Source of the DNA: AC-37 sp036389105
GTDB taxonomy: Bacteria; Actinomycetota; Thermoleophilia; Solirubrobacterales; Thermoleophilaceae
Assembly: GCA_036389105.1 (NCBI GenBank)
Contig: DASVQK010000099.1
Coordinates: 1-14,693 of the forward strand
DNA length: 14,693 bases
Direction: 5' to 3'
Shown: positions 1 through 5,661 of the stretch, in pieces
Numbering within the stretch: position 1 is the first letter of the stretch
Layout of the letters: every line of letters begins with the position of its first letter
Notes under the pieces: model-generated
Told to the model about the DNA's origin: nothing
Database searches by the model: none
What the model saw: the letters and a program-made list of their open reading frames with translations, nothing else
Translations under genes and position numbers: made by a program

Positions 1-110
1 CGCATGTCCGCGCGGAGAGCGTGCATCTCCTCCCGCAGCAGGTTGACGTTCGCCGTCATCGTCGCCGCCAGGTCGTCCAGGCGTTCATCGGTCCACGCGC
101 TGCGCTCCAT
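1..110 (-). CDS. Small coiled-coil hypothetical protein, 5' end only
   Basis: The reverse strand opens with ATG at 110 and stays open to base 1, giving 36 codons that begin MERSAWTDERLDDL and continue with a leucine/glutamate-rich segment ending LREEMHALRADM. The heptad-like spacing of hydrophobic residues suggests a coiled coil. I associate small actinobacterial proteins starting with a WTDERLDDL-like segment with uncharacterised coiled-coil families, but I cannot name one. A TACAGT -10-like element lies 12 bases upstream of the ATG, which supports this start. The gene is cut by the window edge, so its length and C-terminus are unknown. Confidence 0.6.
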   Translation of the reverse strand, partial: MERSAWTDERLDDLAATMTANVNLLREEMHALRADM

Positions 111-122
111 GGGTTCCGAGTC

Positions 123-128
123 ACTGTA
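123..128 (-). promoter_or_regulatory. -10-like element TACAGT for the partial coiled-coil gene
   Basis: TACAGT reads on the reverse strand and ends 12 bases before the ATG at 110. It fits the TANNNT pattern seen ahead of most genes in this window. No clear -35 is visible. The leader would be only a few bases long. Confidence 0.4.
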
Positions 129-146
129 ATCCTCGATCGTACGCCC

Positions 147-163
147 GAACGCGCTTGGCGTTC
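147..163. repeat. Perfect inverted repeat GAACGC-N5-GCGTTC
   Basis: Six-base arms (147-152 and 158-163) flank a five-base loop. It lies in the gap between two same-strand (minus) genes, upstream of the coiled-coil gene's -10 and downstream of the 214-465 gene. It could be an operator for the former or part of a terminator for the latter. The sequence alone does not decide. Confidence 0.35.
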
Positions 164-180
164 ACCAGATGGGCGAAATT

Positions 181-203
181 CGACCCCCCGGTCAGGCGGG
201 TCG
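181..203 (-). terminator. Possible hairpin downstream of the small minus-strand gene
   Basis: CGACCC (181-186) and GGGTCG (198-203) form a 6-bp stem with an 11-base loop, starting about 10 bases beyond the stop codon of the minus-strand gene that ends at 214. No U-tract follows. The position is right for a terminator, but a stem of this size is easily produced by chance at this base composition. Confidence 0.3.
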
Positions 204-213
204 GCGGGCCGCG

Positions 214-465
214 CTAGCCGACGCGCCTGAAGCTGGCCGAGCAGTCGGCGTCGGCCACCGCCAGGCGGTCCAGCTCGCGCACCAGCTCGCCGCGCAGGGA
301 GTCGAGGTCGGCCTCGCCGGCGCGCTGCTCGGCCTCCGGATCCGCCGGAGCGTCGATCACCACGACGCGGGGCGCGGCCGCCGCCGCCAGCCGGCGGCGG
401 ATGGAGCGCGCGGTGTCGGTGGCCACGTGGGTGAGCTGTCGGGTGGACATGGCCACATGGTGCAT
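214..465 (-). CDS. Small hypothetical protein, about 83 aa
   Basis: I do not recognise this protein. From ATG at 465 it reads MHHVAMSTRQLTHVATDTAR, followed by a basic stretch (SIRRRLAAAAA), a short hydrophobic strand (PRVVVIDAP), and a charged helical segment (about residues 45-70, rich in E, D, R and L) that ends with a single cysteine near the C-terminus. There is no signal peptide or membrane segment. Starts at 450 (MSTRQ) and 498 (MGAGYF) are also in frame; the one at 498 would overlap the start of the divergent alcohol dehydrogenase. A TACTTT element on this strand at 486-481 favours 465 or 450. Codon use resembles its neighbours, but at this GC content a short open frame could be spurious. 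Confidence 0.45.
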   Translation of the reverse strand: MHHVAMSTRQLTHVATDTARSIRRRLAAAAAPRVVVIDAPADPEAEQRAGEADLDSLRGELVRELDRLAVADADCSASFRRVG

Positions 466-480
466 GGCGGCCAGGACGGC

Positions 481-486
481 AAAGTA
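481..486 (-). promoter_or_regulatory. -10-like element TACTTT for the small minus-strand gene
   Basis: TACTTT on the reverse strand lies 15 bases upstream of the ATG at 465. It overlaps by two bases the TAGCCT element serving the divergent alcohol dehydrogenase on the plus strand. Inferred by pattern only. Confidence 0.3.
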
Positions 487-490
487 GCCT
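485..490 (+). promoter_or_regulatory. -10-like element TAGCCT, leaderless alcohol dehydrogenase promoter
   Basis: TAGCCT ends six bases before the ATG at 497, so a start site seven bases downstream of the -10 would coincide with the A of the ATG. There is no Shine-Dalgarno sequence ahead of this start, which fits a leaderless transcript. Confidence 0.5.
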
Positions 491-496
491 GCGCCC

Positions 497-1513
497 ATGC
501 GCGCGATGGTGCTCGACGCGCCCCGGACCCCGCTGCGCGCCGCGGAGCTTCCAGAGCCGCGGCCGGACCCGGGCCAGGTGCTGATCGCTGTCGACGCGTG
601 CGGCGTGTGCCGCACGGACCTGCACGTGGTGGACGGCGAGCTGACCGAGCCGAAGCTGCCGCTCGTGCCCGGCCACCAGATCGTGGGCCGCGTGGTGGCG
701 GCCGGCGACGGCGCGGACCGCTACGGCGAGGGCGACCGGGTGGGCGTGCCGTGGCTCGGATGGACGTGCGGCCAGTGCCGCTACTGCCGCTCGGGACGCG
801 AGAACCTGTGCGACCGCGCCCGCTTCACCGGCTACGACCTGGACGGCGGGTTCGCCGACTACGCGACGGCCGACGAGCGATTCGCGTTCCCGGTGCCCGG
901 CGGCTATCCGGACCTCCAGGCGGCGCCGCTCCTGTGCGCGGGCCTGATCGGGCACCGCGCGCTGGCGCTGGCCGGCCACGCCGACCGGCTCGGCCTGTAC
1001 GGCTTCGGCGCGGCGGCGCACATCGTCTGCCAGGTTGCCCGGCACGAGGGGCGGCGGGTGTTCGCCTTCGTGCGCGCGGGCGACGACGCCGCTCGCGACT
1101 TCGCGCTCGAGCTGGGGGCCGAGTGGGCGGGGGACGCGCTCGGGCCGGGACCGGAGGAGCTGGATGCGGCGATCGTGTTCGCCCCCGTCGGCGAGCTGGT
1201 GCCGGCCGCGCTGGCCGCCGTCGCGAAGGGCGGCGCCGTGGTGTGCGCGGGCATCCACATGAGCGACATCCCGAGCTTCCCCTACGAGCTTCTGTGGGGC
1301 GAGCGGGCGCTGCGGTCGGTGGCCAACCTGACGCGTCACGACGGCGAGGCGTTCATGCGGCTGGCGCCCGAGGTGCCGGTGCGCACCGAGGTCGAGCCCC
1401 ACCCGCTCGAGCGCGCGAACCAGGCGCTCGAACGCCTGCGCGCCGGCGAGGTTCGCGGCGCCGCGGTGCTGGTGACCGGTACAACTACCGGACACGACGA
1501 GGAGGCCGGATGA
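497..1513 (+). CDS. Zinc-dependent alcohol dehydrogenase (MDR superfamily, AdhA-like)
   Basis: A 338-residue medium-chain dehydrogenase expected to oxidise alcohols or reduce aldehydes with NAD(P) in the cytosol. The catalytic-zinc signature is visible: C38 in CGVCRTD, H60 in PGHQIVG, and C147 in LLCAGL as likely third ligand. The structural-zinc cysteines are C91, C94, C97 and C105 in a CGQCRYC...NLC arrangement. The nucleotide-binding turn is GLYGFGAAAH (about 166-175), the GFG variant typical of the AdhA-type branch rather than GxGxxG. Length is normal for the family. The start at 497 is set by conservation of MRAMVLDAP and by the TAGCCT element six bases upstream. The stop overlaps the next ATG by four bases (ATGA), so the two are co-translated. 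Family assignment is firm; the substrate is unknown. Confidence 0.93.
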   Translation: MRAMVLDAPRTPLRAAELPEPRPDPGQVLIAVDACGVCRTDLHVVDGELTEPKLPLVPGHQIVGRVVAAGDGADRYGEGDRVGVPWLGWTCGQCRYCRSGRENLCDRARFTGYDLDGGFADYATADERFAFPVPGGYPDLQAAPLLCAGLIGHRALALAGHADRLGLYGFGAAAHIVCQVARHEGRRVFAFVRAGDDAARDFALELGAEWAGDALGPGPEELDAAIVFAPVGELVPAALAAVAKGGAVVCAGIHMSDIPSFPYELLWGERALRSVANLTRHDGEAFMRLAPEVPVRTEVEPHPLERANQALERLRAGEVRGAAVLVTGTTTGHDEEAG

Positions 1514-1812
1514 AGCTGTACGTCTGCTGGGGCACGTTCAGATCGCCGCGACCGGGCGGCCACCCGTGCGGCAACGCCTACCGGGCGCTGCGCGACGCGG
1601 GACACGACCCCGAGGTGATCAAGTCCTACGGGCTCGGGATCTTGCCCGACGCGCTCATCCAGACCGAGGGCCGCAAGGAGGCCAAGCGGCTGACCGGCAG
1701 CAGCTGGGTGCCGGTGCTGGTCACCGACGACGGCGAGGTGGTCAACGACTCCAAGCGGATCGTCGAGTGGGCGCGCACGCACCCCGCCGGCGCCGCCGCG
1801 CCGGCCGCCTAG
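1510..1812 (+). CDS. Glutaredoxin/GST N-terminal-like thioredoxin-fold protein
   Basis: A 100-residue single-domain protein beginning MKLYVCWGTF. C6 sits where the redox or substrate-binding residue of glutaredoxins and GST N-terminal domains lies. A second cysteine, C20, follows a glycine/proline-rich loop, so this is not a CxxC active site. VPVL with the cis-proline at P68, followed by NDSKRIVEWA (S81 matching the glutathione-contacting position), is the classic second half of a GST N-terminal domain. No GST C-terminal helical domain follows. Translation is coupled to the alcohol dehydrogenase by the ATGA overlap, with GAGGAGG just upstream. A role in thiol chemistry linked to that enzyme is inference only. 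The C-terminus is a low-complexity alanine tail. Confidence 0.8.
   Translation: MKLYVCWGTFRSPRPGGHPCGNAYRALRDAGHDPEVIKSYGLGILPDALIQTEGRKEAKRLTGSSWVPVLVTDDGEVVNDSKRIVEWARTHPAGAAAPAA
1809..1812. other. CTAG shared by two convergent stop codons
   Basis: TAG at 1810-1812 ends the plus-strand thioredoxin-fold gene, and the reverse complement of 1809-1811, also TAG, ends the minus-strand SDR gene. The two convergent genes therefore overlap by three bases. There is no room for an intergenic terminator. Confidence 0.9.
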
Positions 1813-2621
1813 CTCGGCGACCGCTCCATCATCCGCCTGGCCACGGCCAGCGCCACCCGCCGCGGGGCGAACCGGTTTGGGCGGAATGCGGCCCTGACGG
1901 GCAGGCCGCCGGGCATCACCGACCGCTTGCCCCGCTCGGCCGCCTTCAGCGCGTCCTCCGCCACGCGCTCCGCAGGCGCGAACACCAGTCCCGGCATTCG
2001 ATCGGTGAAGTAGCCGGCGTCCGACGCGTCCTGGAAGCCGGTTCGAACCGGTCCCGGCAGCACGGCCGTGACGGTGACCCCCGTCGACCGCAGCTCGGTG
2101 TGGATCGCCTCGGTCAGGAACTCGACGTACGCCTTGGCGGCGGAGTAGCCGGCGTTGTGGGGCAGCGGGACGGTGCCGGCCGTGGAGGCGAGGTTGATGA
2201 CCGCGCCGCGGTCGCGCGCGACCATCCCCGGCAGGTACCGCGAGGTCAGGTCCACCACCGCCTCCACCAGCAGCCGCACCTGCTGGATCTCGCGCTCGCG
2301 GTCGTTCTCGGCGAACGGCCCGTAGACGCCGAAGCCCGCCGAGTTGACCAGCACCTCGACGTCGCGCCCGCGGCGGCCCACCTCGTCGGCCAGCGCGTCG
2401 CGCTGGGCCGCATCGGCCAGGTCGGCGGCCACGTGGTCGGCGCGGATGCCGTGCTCGCCGGACAGCTCCGCCGCCAGCCGCTCCAGCGTGTCGGCGCTGC
2501 GGGCCACGAGCGTCAGGCCGTGGCCGCGCCGCGCCAGGCCGCGGGCGAGCTGCTCGCCGATGCCGGACGACGCGCCGGTGACGAGCGCGGTGCCGGAGTC
2601 CGATGGGGGCGGCAGGGCCAC
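1809..2621 (-). CDS. Short-chain dehydrogenase/reductase, classical SDR
   Basis: A 270-residue NAD(P)-dependent oxidoreductase with Rossmann fold. Visible are the cofactor loop TGASSGIG (15-22), the structural NSAG motif (93-96, in place of the usual NNAG), and the catalytic triad S146, Y159 and K163 (LASTAG and YSAAK). PGPVRTGF (189-196) is the usual segment after beta-6. The C-terminus is longer and more basic than minimal SDRs (FRPNRFAPRRVALAVARRMM). The start is GTG at 2621, with TAGGCT 11 bases upstream; I see no better start. The gene lies downstream of the GntR regulator on the same strand, 49 bp away, but appears to have its own promoter. The substrate cannot be read from the sequence. 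Confidence 0.9.
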   Translation of the reverse strand: MALPPPSDSGTALVTGASSGIGEQLARGLARRGHGLTLVARSADTLERLAAELSGEHGIRADHVAADLADAAQRDALADEVGRRGRDVEVLVNSAGFGVYGPFAENDREREIQQVRLLVEAVVDLTSRYLPGMVARDRGAVINLASTAGTVPLPHNAGYSAAKAYVEFLTEAIHTELRSTGVTVTAVLPGPVRTGFQDASDAGYFTDRMPGLVFAPAERVAEDALKAAERGKRSVMPGGLPVRAAFRPNRFAPRRVALAVARRMMERSPS

Positions 2622-2623
2622 GG

Positions 2624-2660
2624 GCGCGCTGGAGCCTATGGAAAAACTGCGCGCTGGAGC
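2624..2660. repeat. 12-bp direct repeat spanning the SDR promoter
   Basis: GCGCGCTGGAGC occurs at 2624-2635 and again at 2649-2660, a centre-to-centre period of 25 bp. The copies flank, and the first partly overlaps, the TAGGCT -10 element of the SDR gene. Such placement fits a tandem regulator-binding site. Eleven bases of the same word recur at 4601-4611 in another intergenic gap. Confidence 0.45.
2633..2638 (-). promoter_or_regulatory. -10-like element TAGGCT for the SDR gene
   Basis: On the reverse strand, TAGGCT ends 11 bases before the GTG at 2621, giving a leader of only a few bases. It lies in the 49-bp gap after the GntR gene, next to the only A/T-rich run in the area (AAAAA at 2642-2646 on the plus strand). 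Confidence 0.45.
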
Positions 2661-2670
2661 GAATCGCCGG

Positions 2671-3462
2671 TTATGCGCGCCAGCGCAGCGTCCAGGTGCC
2701 GCCGCCCACGACCACCTCGGGAGCGCGGGTGGCGACGCTGCGCGACGCGCGAGCCGGGTCGCGCTCGCCCAGCCGGTGGCGGTCGCGAGCCAGCTCGAGC
2801 CTGACGCGGCGCTCGGCCACCTGCATCGCCAGGGACTCGTGGATCCCCTCGAGCTCGTCCACGGCGAGGATCCGGGCGCCGGGATGGCGCCGCTTCGACG
2901 GCGCCGGGGTGGCGGGGGCGGGCTCGTCGAGCAGCGTCAGCTCCTGGTCGATCTCCGCCAGCTCGCGCTCGAGCCGCGCGATGCGGGTGCGGAGGTCGCG
3001 GCGGGCACCGGGCTTCTCCGGACGGGCGCCCGCCTCGCCCTCCGCGCCGCCGCCCGGCTCGCCCTCCGCGCCGCCGCCCGCGAACAGGATGGCGGCCAGC
3101 TCGCGCGGGTCCACGCCGCGGCGCGAGGCGTCCAGCGCCGTGCGCTCGGCAAGGGCGCGCAGCTCGCGCTCGTCGCGCGCGGACGGGGCGACGAACGTGC
3201 CGCGGCCGTGCTGGGACTCGATCACGCCCTGGTCCGCCAGCCGCGCGTAGACGGCGCGCACCGTGTTGACGTTGACGGCGGCCGCCGCGGCCAGCTCGCG
3301 CACCGCCGGCAGCCGGTCGCCCGGCTCCAGCCGGCCCGCCGCGATCGCCCCTCGGAGCTTCCAGCCGAGCTGGGTGCCCAGCGGCACGTCGCTCGAGCGG
3401 TCGAGCGCGAAGTCCGGCCCCGGGGAGGGCGGCCGCGTCTGCGACGAGGGCGACTGTGCCAT
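2671..3462 (-). CDS. GntR-family transcriptional regulator with long coiled-coil C-terminus
   Basis: A 263-residue DNA-binding protein. The N-terminal winged helix (about 18-92) shows the GntR pattern: VPLGTQLGWKLRGAIAAGRL, then PGDRLPAVRELA, then VNVNTVRAVYARLADQGVIES and the wing GRGTFV. The C-terminal part is not a recognisable FCD, UTRA or aminotransferase domain. It holds a glycine/glutamate-rich linker (129-145) made by a 24-bp tandem duplication, a probable coiled coil (about 155-180, RIARLERELAEIDQELTLLDE), a proline/alanine linker, and a second helical segment (about 200-232). The start at 3462 (MAQSP) is chosen because TACACT lies nine bases upstream; a start at 3495 would sit upstream of that element. 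It is divergent from the secreted-protein gene and likely controls it, itself, or the SDR downstream. Confidence 0.85.
   Translation of the reverse strand: MAQSPSSQTRPPSPGPDFALDRSSDVPLGTQLGWKLRGAIAAGRLEPGDRLPAVRELAAAAAVNVNTVRAVYARLADQGVIESQHGRGTFVAPSARDERELRALAERTALDASRRGVDPRELAAILFAGGGAEGEPGGGAEGEAGARPEKPGARRDLRTRIARLERELAEIDQELTLLDEPAPATPAPSKRRHPGARILAVDELEGIHESLAMQVAERRVRLELARDRHRLGERDPARASRSVATRAPEVVVGGGTWTLRWRA
3034..3080. repeat. 24-bp tandem duplication inside the GntR gene
   Basis: A 23-bp word at 3034-3056 is repeated exactly at 3058-3080, period 24. On the coding strand it yields two consecutive GGGAEGE units in the linker between the winged helix and the coiled coil. The frame is kept, so it extends the linker without breaking the gene. 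Confidence 0.75.
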
Positions 3463-3471
3463 TGAAATGAC

Positions 3472-3477
3472 AGTGTA
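3472..3477 (-). promoter_or_regulatory. -10-like element TACACT, leaderless GntR promoter
   Basis: TACACT on the reverse strand ends nine bases before the ATG at 3462, so transcription would begin at or within a few bases of the start codon. No ribosome binding site precedes this ATG. Confidence 0.5.
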
Positions 3478-3487
3478 GTCCTCTGAG

Positions 3488-3518
3488 TTGACCATCTGAG
3501 GCGCGACGGTGATACTGT
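3488..3518 (+). promoter_or_regulatory. Promoter of the secreted-protein gene: TTGACC, extended -10 TACTGT
   Basis: TTGACC (3488-3493) matches a -35. TACTGT (3513-3518) matches a -10 and is preceded by TG at 3510-3511, the extended -10 arrangement. Spacing is 19 bp, longer than optimal, which the TG extension may offset. The start site would fall near 3525, leaving a leader of about 30 bases with a strong Shine-Dalgarno. This is the only promoter in the window with a recognisable -35. Confidence 0.5.
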
Positions 3519-3534
3519 GCTAGTGAGTTAGCAC
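3517..3534. promoter_or_regulatory. Perfect palindrome GTGCTA-N6-TAGCAC, likely operator
   Basis: Six-base arms at 3517-3522 and 3529-3534 surround a six-base spacer, and the site covers the predicted transcription start of the secreted-protein gene. The GT...AC outline agrees with the general operator form described for GntR-family proteins, and the divergent gene is a GntR regulator. A repressor bound here would block initiation. That assignment is inference from position and symmetry. Confidence 0.5.
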
Positions 3535-3540
3535 TCAGGC

Positions 3541-3546
3541 AGGAGG
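3541..3546 (+). promoter_or_regulatory. Shine-Dalgarno AGGAGG
   Basis: AGGAGG lies eight bases before the ATG at 3555, a near-ideal site. It fixes the start of the secreted protein and contrasts with the leaderless-looking starts of its neighbours. Confidence 0.7.
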
Positions 3547-3554
3547 GAGACGTC

Positions 3555-4583
3555 ATGGCGAGCATCGGGCGACGGACCGCGATCGGGGCCGCGGCGATCG
3601 GCATGGGCGCGAGCCTGGCCGCCGGCGCGGCCGGCGCGGCCGCGGCGGACCCGGCCAAGATCGACTACCGCGACACCTTCACGACCCAGCAGCCGGGGTC
3701 CTCCTCCGCGCGGCTCTTCGACGTGGCGTTCGCGGACCCCGACGATCCGAACGCCAAGCCCCCGGTCGTGTCGCACGTGCACGCCGTGCTGCCCGAGGGC
3801 GCCCGCTACGACACGACGGCCGTGCCCCGCTGCACGGCGAGCGACGCCGAGATGATGCTCCAGGGCACCGACGCCTGCCCCGCGGAGACCCGCGTGGGCA
3901 CCGTCGACTTCCTGGTGGACTCCGGCGCGCCCCCGCCGACGCCGGACTCGGAGCGCTTCACACCCGTCGACATCACGCTGTTCAACGCGAAGGACCACGC
4001 GATCCTGCTGAGCCGGGACTCGGCCTCGGGCGCGTACGTGGTGGTCCGCGCGCCGATCGACGGCGGCACGCTCGACATCGACGTGCCCCCACTCCCGGGA
4101 ACCCCGCCGTACGGCGGCGCCGACAAGCGCGAGCACGCGATCGTGCTCGCCCGCACGGGGACGCAGAACGGCCGCAGGCTGTCCTACATCACCACGCCCC
4201 CGACCTGTCCGGCCAGCGGGAAGTGGGAGTTCCACATCGACTACACGTTCCGCGACGGGCGCAAGCAGACCGTCCGGGACCAGACGCCGTGCCTGCCGGC
4301 AGCGCCGGCGCGCGCGGCGCTCCGCCTGGCGATGTTCCGCCGCCAGCGCGGCAGCGCCGGCCAGCCGCTGCGCATCCGCGTGAGCTCTTCGCGCGCGGCC
4401 GCCGGTCGAGCCACCGTGATGCGCGGCGGCCGGCGGGTCTTGCGGCGCAAGGTGGTGCTGCACACCGGAGTGAACACGCTGCGCCTGCCTGCTCTGGCAC
4501 GCGGCGCGTATCGCCTCGAGCTGTCCGCGCGGGTGCCGGGCGGCGAGACCGCGACGCGCGGCGCGAAGGTGCTCGTGAGGTAG
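3555..4583 (+). CDS. Secreted hypothetical protein with signal peptide and C-terminal beta domain
   Basis: A 342-residue exported protein of unknown function. The N-terminus has a twin-arginine pair (SIGRRTAIG), a long alanine/glycine hydrophobic stretch (9-30) and a probable cleavage site near AAA-ADP at about residue 31; Tat export is possible but the motif is weak. The mature part (about 32-250) contains four cysteines, in PRCTASD, DACPAETRVGTVDF, TCPASGKW and TPCLP, which could pair outside the cell. An alanine/arginine linker leads to a C-terminal all-beta, Ig-like region (about 257-342, ending LARGAYRLELSARVPGG). I associate this layout (a cysteine-containing domain with an ACPxxxRVG segment plus a basic C-terminal beta domain) with secreted proteins of Solirubrobacterales-type genomes. 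It is divergent from a GntR gene, with a palindrome at its start site, so regulation by that protein is likely. Confidence 0.8.
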   Translation: MASIGRRTAIGAAAIGMGASLAAGAAGAAAADPAKIDYRDTFTTQQPGSSSARLFDVAFADPDDPNAKPPVVSHVHAVLPEGARYDTTAVPRCTASDAEMMLQGTDACPAETRVGTVDFLVDSGAPPPTPDSERFTPVDITLFNAKDHAILLSRDSASGAYVVVRAPIDGGTLDIDVPPLPGTPPYGGADKREHAIVLARTGTQNGRRLSYITTPPTCPASGKWEFHIDYTFRDGRKQTVRDQTPCLPAAPARAALRLAMFRRQRGSAGQPLRIRVSSSRAAAGRATVMRGGRRVLRRKVVLHTGVNTLRLPALARGAYRLELSARVPGGETATRGAKVLVR

Positions 4584-4596
4584 CCCCCCCGGGCTG

Positions 4597-4630
4597 GGCG
4601 GCGCGCTGGAGTCCCGGCCGGCGCGTCGCC
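4597..4630 (+). terminator. Possible imperfect hairpin terminator
   Basis: GGCGGCGCGC (4597-4606) can pair with GCGCGTCGCC (4621-4630), nine of ten positions, around a 14-base loop. It starts 13 bases after the stop of the secreted-protein gene. There is no U-tract. The position and pairing suit a terminator, but the sequence is so GC-rich that confidence is limited. Confidence 0.4.
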
Positions 4631-4671
4631 CGCTACTTCCCGCACGCGGGCTCGGGCGGCCGGCCCCCGAC

Positions 4672-4677
4672 TACGAT
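4672..4677 (+). promoter_or_regulatory. -10-like element TACGAT, leaderless quinone oxidoreductase promoter
   Basis: TACGAT ends nine bases before the ATG at 4687, which has no Shine-Dalgarno sequence. This fits a leaderless or nearly leaderless transcript. Confidence 0.5.
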
Positions 4678-4686
4678 TGCGCGCCC

Positions 4687-5628
4687 ATGCGCGCCGCCAC
4701 CATCAGGGACGGGGAGATCGTCGTGGAGGACCACCCGGATCCCCAGCCGGGCTCCGGCGAGCTGCTCGTGCGAGTGCGCGCGGCGGGCCTGAATGGCGCC
4801 GACATGCTCCAGCGGCGCGGGCGCTACCCCGCCCCGCCCGGCGCGCCCCAGGACATCCCGGGCCTGGAGCTGGCCGGCGAGGTGGCCGCCGCGGGCCCCG
4901 GGGCCTCGCGCTTCTCCGAGGGCGACCGCGCGATGGCGATCGTGGGCGGCGGCGGCCAGGCCGAGCTGGCCGTCGTGCACGAGCGCGTGGCCATGCCCGT
5001 GCCCGACGAGCTCGACTGGCCGGCCGCGGGCGGCTTCCCCGAGGTCTTCACCACCGCGCACGACGCCCTGTTCACGCAGGCCGGTCTGAGGCCGGGCGAG
5101 CACCTGCTGGTGCACGGCGCCGCGGGCGGCGTGGGCACCGCGGCGGTGCAGCTCGGCCGCGCCGCGGGCGCCCGCGTGACGGCGACGGTCCGCAACGCGG
5201 ACCTGCGCGACGCCGTGGCCGACCTGGGCGCGGAGGCGATCGCTCCCGACGGCTTCGAGGAGCGCGCCCCGTTCGACGTCGTGCTCGAGCTGGTGGGCGC
5301 GCCGAACCTGGCCCCGAACGTCGGGGCGCTGGCCACCGGCGGCCGCGTGGTGGTGATCGGGATCGGCGCCGGCGCGAAGGGCGAGCTCAACCTGGCCGCG
5401 CTGATGGGCGTGCGCGGAAGCGTGCGCGGCTCGACCCTGCGCGCGCGCCCGCTGGAGGAGAAGGCGGCGACCGCGCGGGCGGTGGAGCGCCACGTGCTGC
5501 CGCTCGTGCGAAGCGGCTCGCTGAGCGTTCCGATCGCCGACACGTTCCCCCTCGACGACGCGGCAGCCGCCTACGAGCGCTTCGCCGCGGGCGGAAAGCT
5601 GGGCAAGGTCGTTCTGACGCTCGGCTGA
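4687..5628 (+). CDS. Zinc-free MDR oxidoreductase, NADPH:quinone reductase-like
   Basis: A 313-residue cytosolic medium-chain reductase of the quinone oxidoreductase branch, expected to use NADPH to reduce quinones or other enone-type acceptors. Diagnostic segments are AAGLNGADMLQRRGRYP (32-48), PGLELAGEV (58-66), the cofactor loop VHGAAGGVGTAAVQL (142-156), and the C-terminal AAYERFAAGGKLGKVVLTLG. None of the zinc-binding cysteines of alcohol dehydrogenases is present, which separates it from the zinc enzyme at 497-1513. Length is slightly short but usual for this branch. The TetR gene begins 33 bp downstream and may be co-transcribed. Family assignment is firm; the physiological substrate is unknown. 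Confidence 0.92.
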   Translation: MRAATIRDGEIVVEDHPDPQPGSGELLVRVRAAGLNGADMLQRRGRYPAPPGAPQDIPGLELAGEVAAAGPGASRFSEGDRAMAIVGGGGQAELAVVHERVAMPVPDELDWPAAGGFPEVFTTAHDALFTQAGLRPGEHLLVHGAAGGVGTAAVQLGRAAGARVTATVRNADLRDAVADLGAEAIAPDGFEERAPFDVVLELVGAPNLAPNVGALATGGRVVVIGIGAGAKGELNLAALMGVRGSVRGSTLRARPLEEKAATARAVERHVLPLVRSGSLSVPIADTFPLDDAAAAYERFAAGGKLGKVVLTLG

Positions 5629-5636
5629 CTTTCCGG

Positions 5637-5642
5637 TACAAC
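5637..5642 (+). promoter_or_regulatory. -10-like element TACAAC ahead of the TetR gene
   Basis: TACAAC lies one base before an ATG at 5644 and 19 bases before the ATG at 5662. A start site about seven bases downstream would fall after the first ATG, so this element, if real, argues for 5662 as the true start. Confidence 0.35.
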
Positions 5643-5661
5643 CATGCGCGTGGGGAGGCTG

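Noticed and set aside
1479..1486. TACAAC-like element (ggtacaac) near the end of the alcohol dehydrogenase gene
   Set aside because: It lies within coding sequence, 25 or more bases from the next start, and the following gene is translationally coupled by ATGA with its own GAGGAGG, so no separate promoter is needed.
169..1509. Long plus-strand frame that ends in the thioredoxin-fold gene
   Set aside because: Upstream of 1510 it is out of frame with the alcohol dehydrogenase and is low-complexity. Only the part from ATG 1510 is a real protein.
3528..3536. TTAGCACTC, one half of the CIRCE heat-shock operator
   Set aside because: The second half (GAGTGCTAA after nine bases) is absent and no chaperone gene follows. 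The site is better explained as part of the GTGCTA-N6-TAGCAC palindrome.
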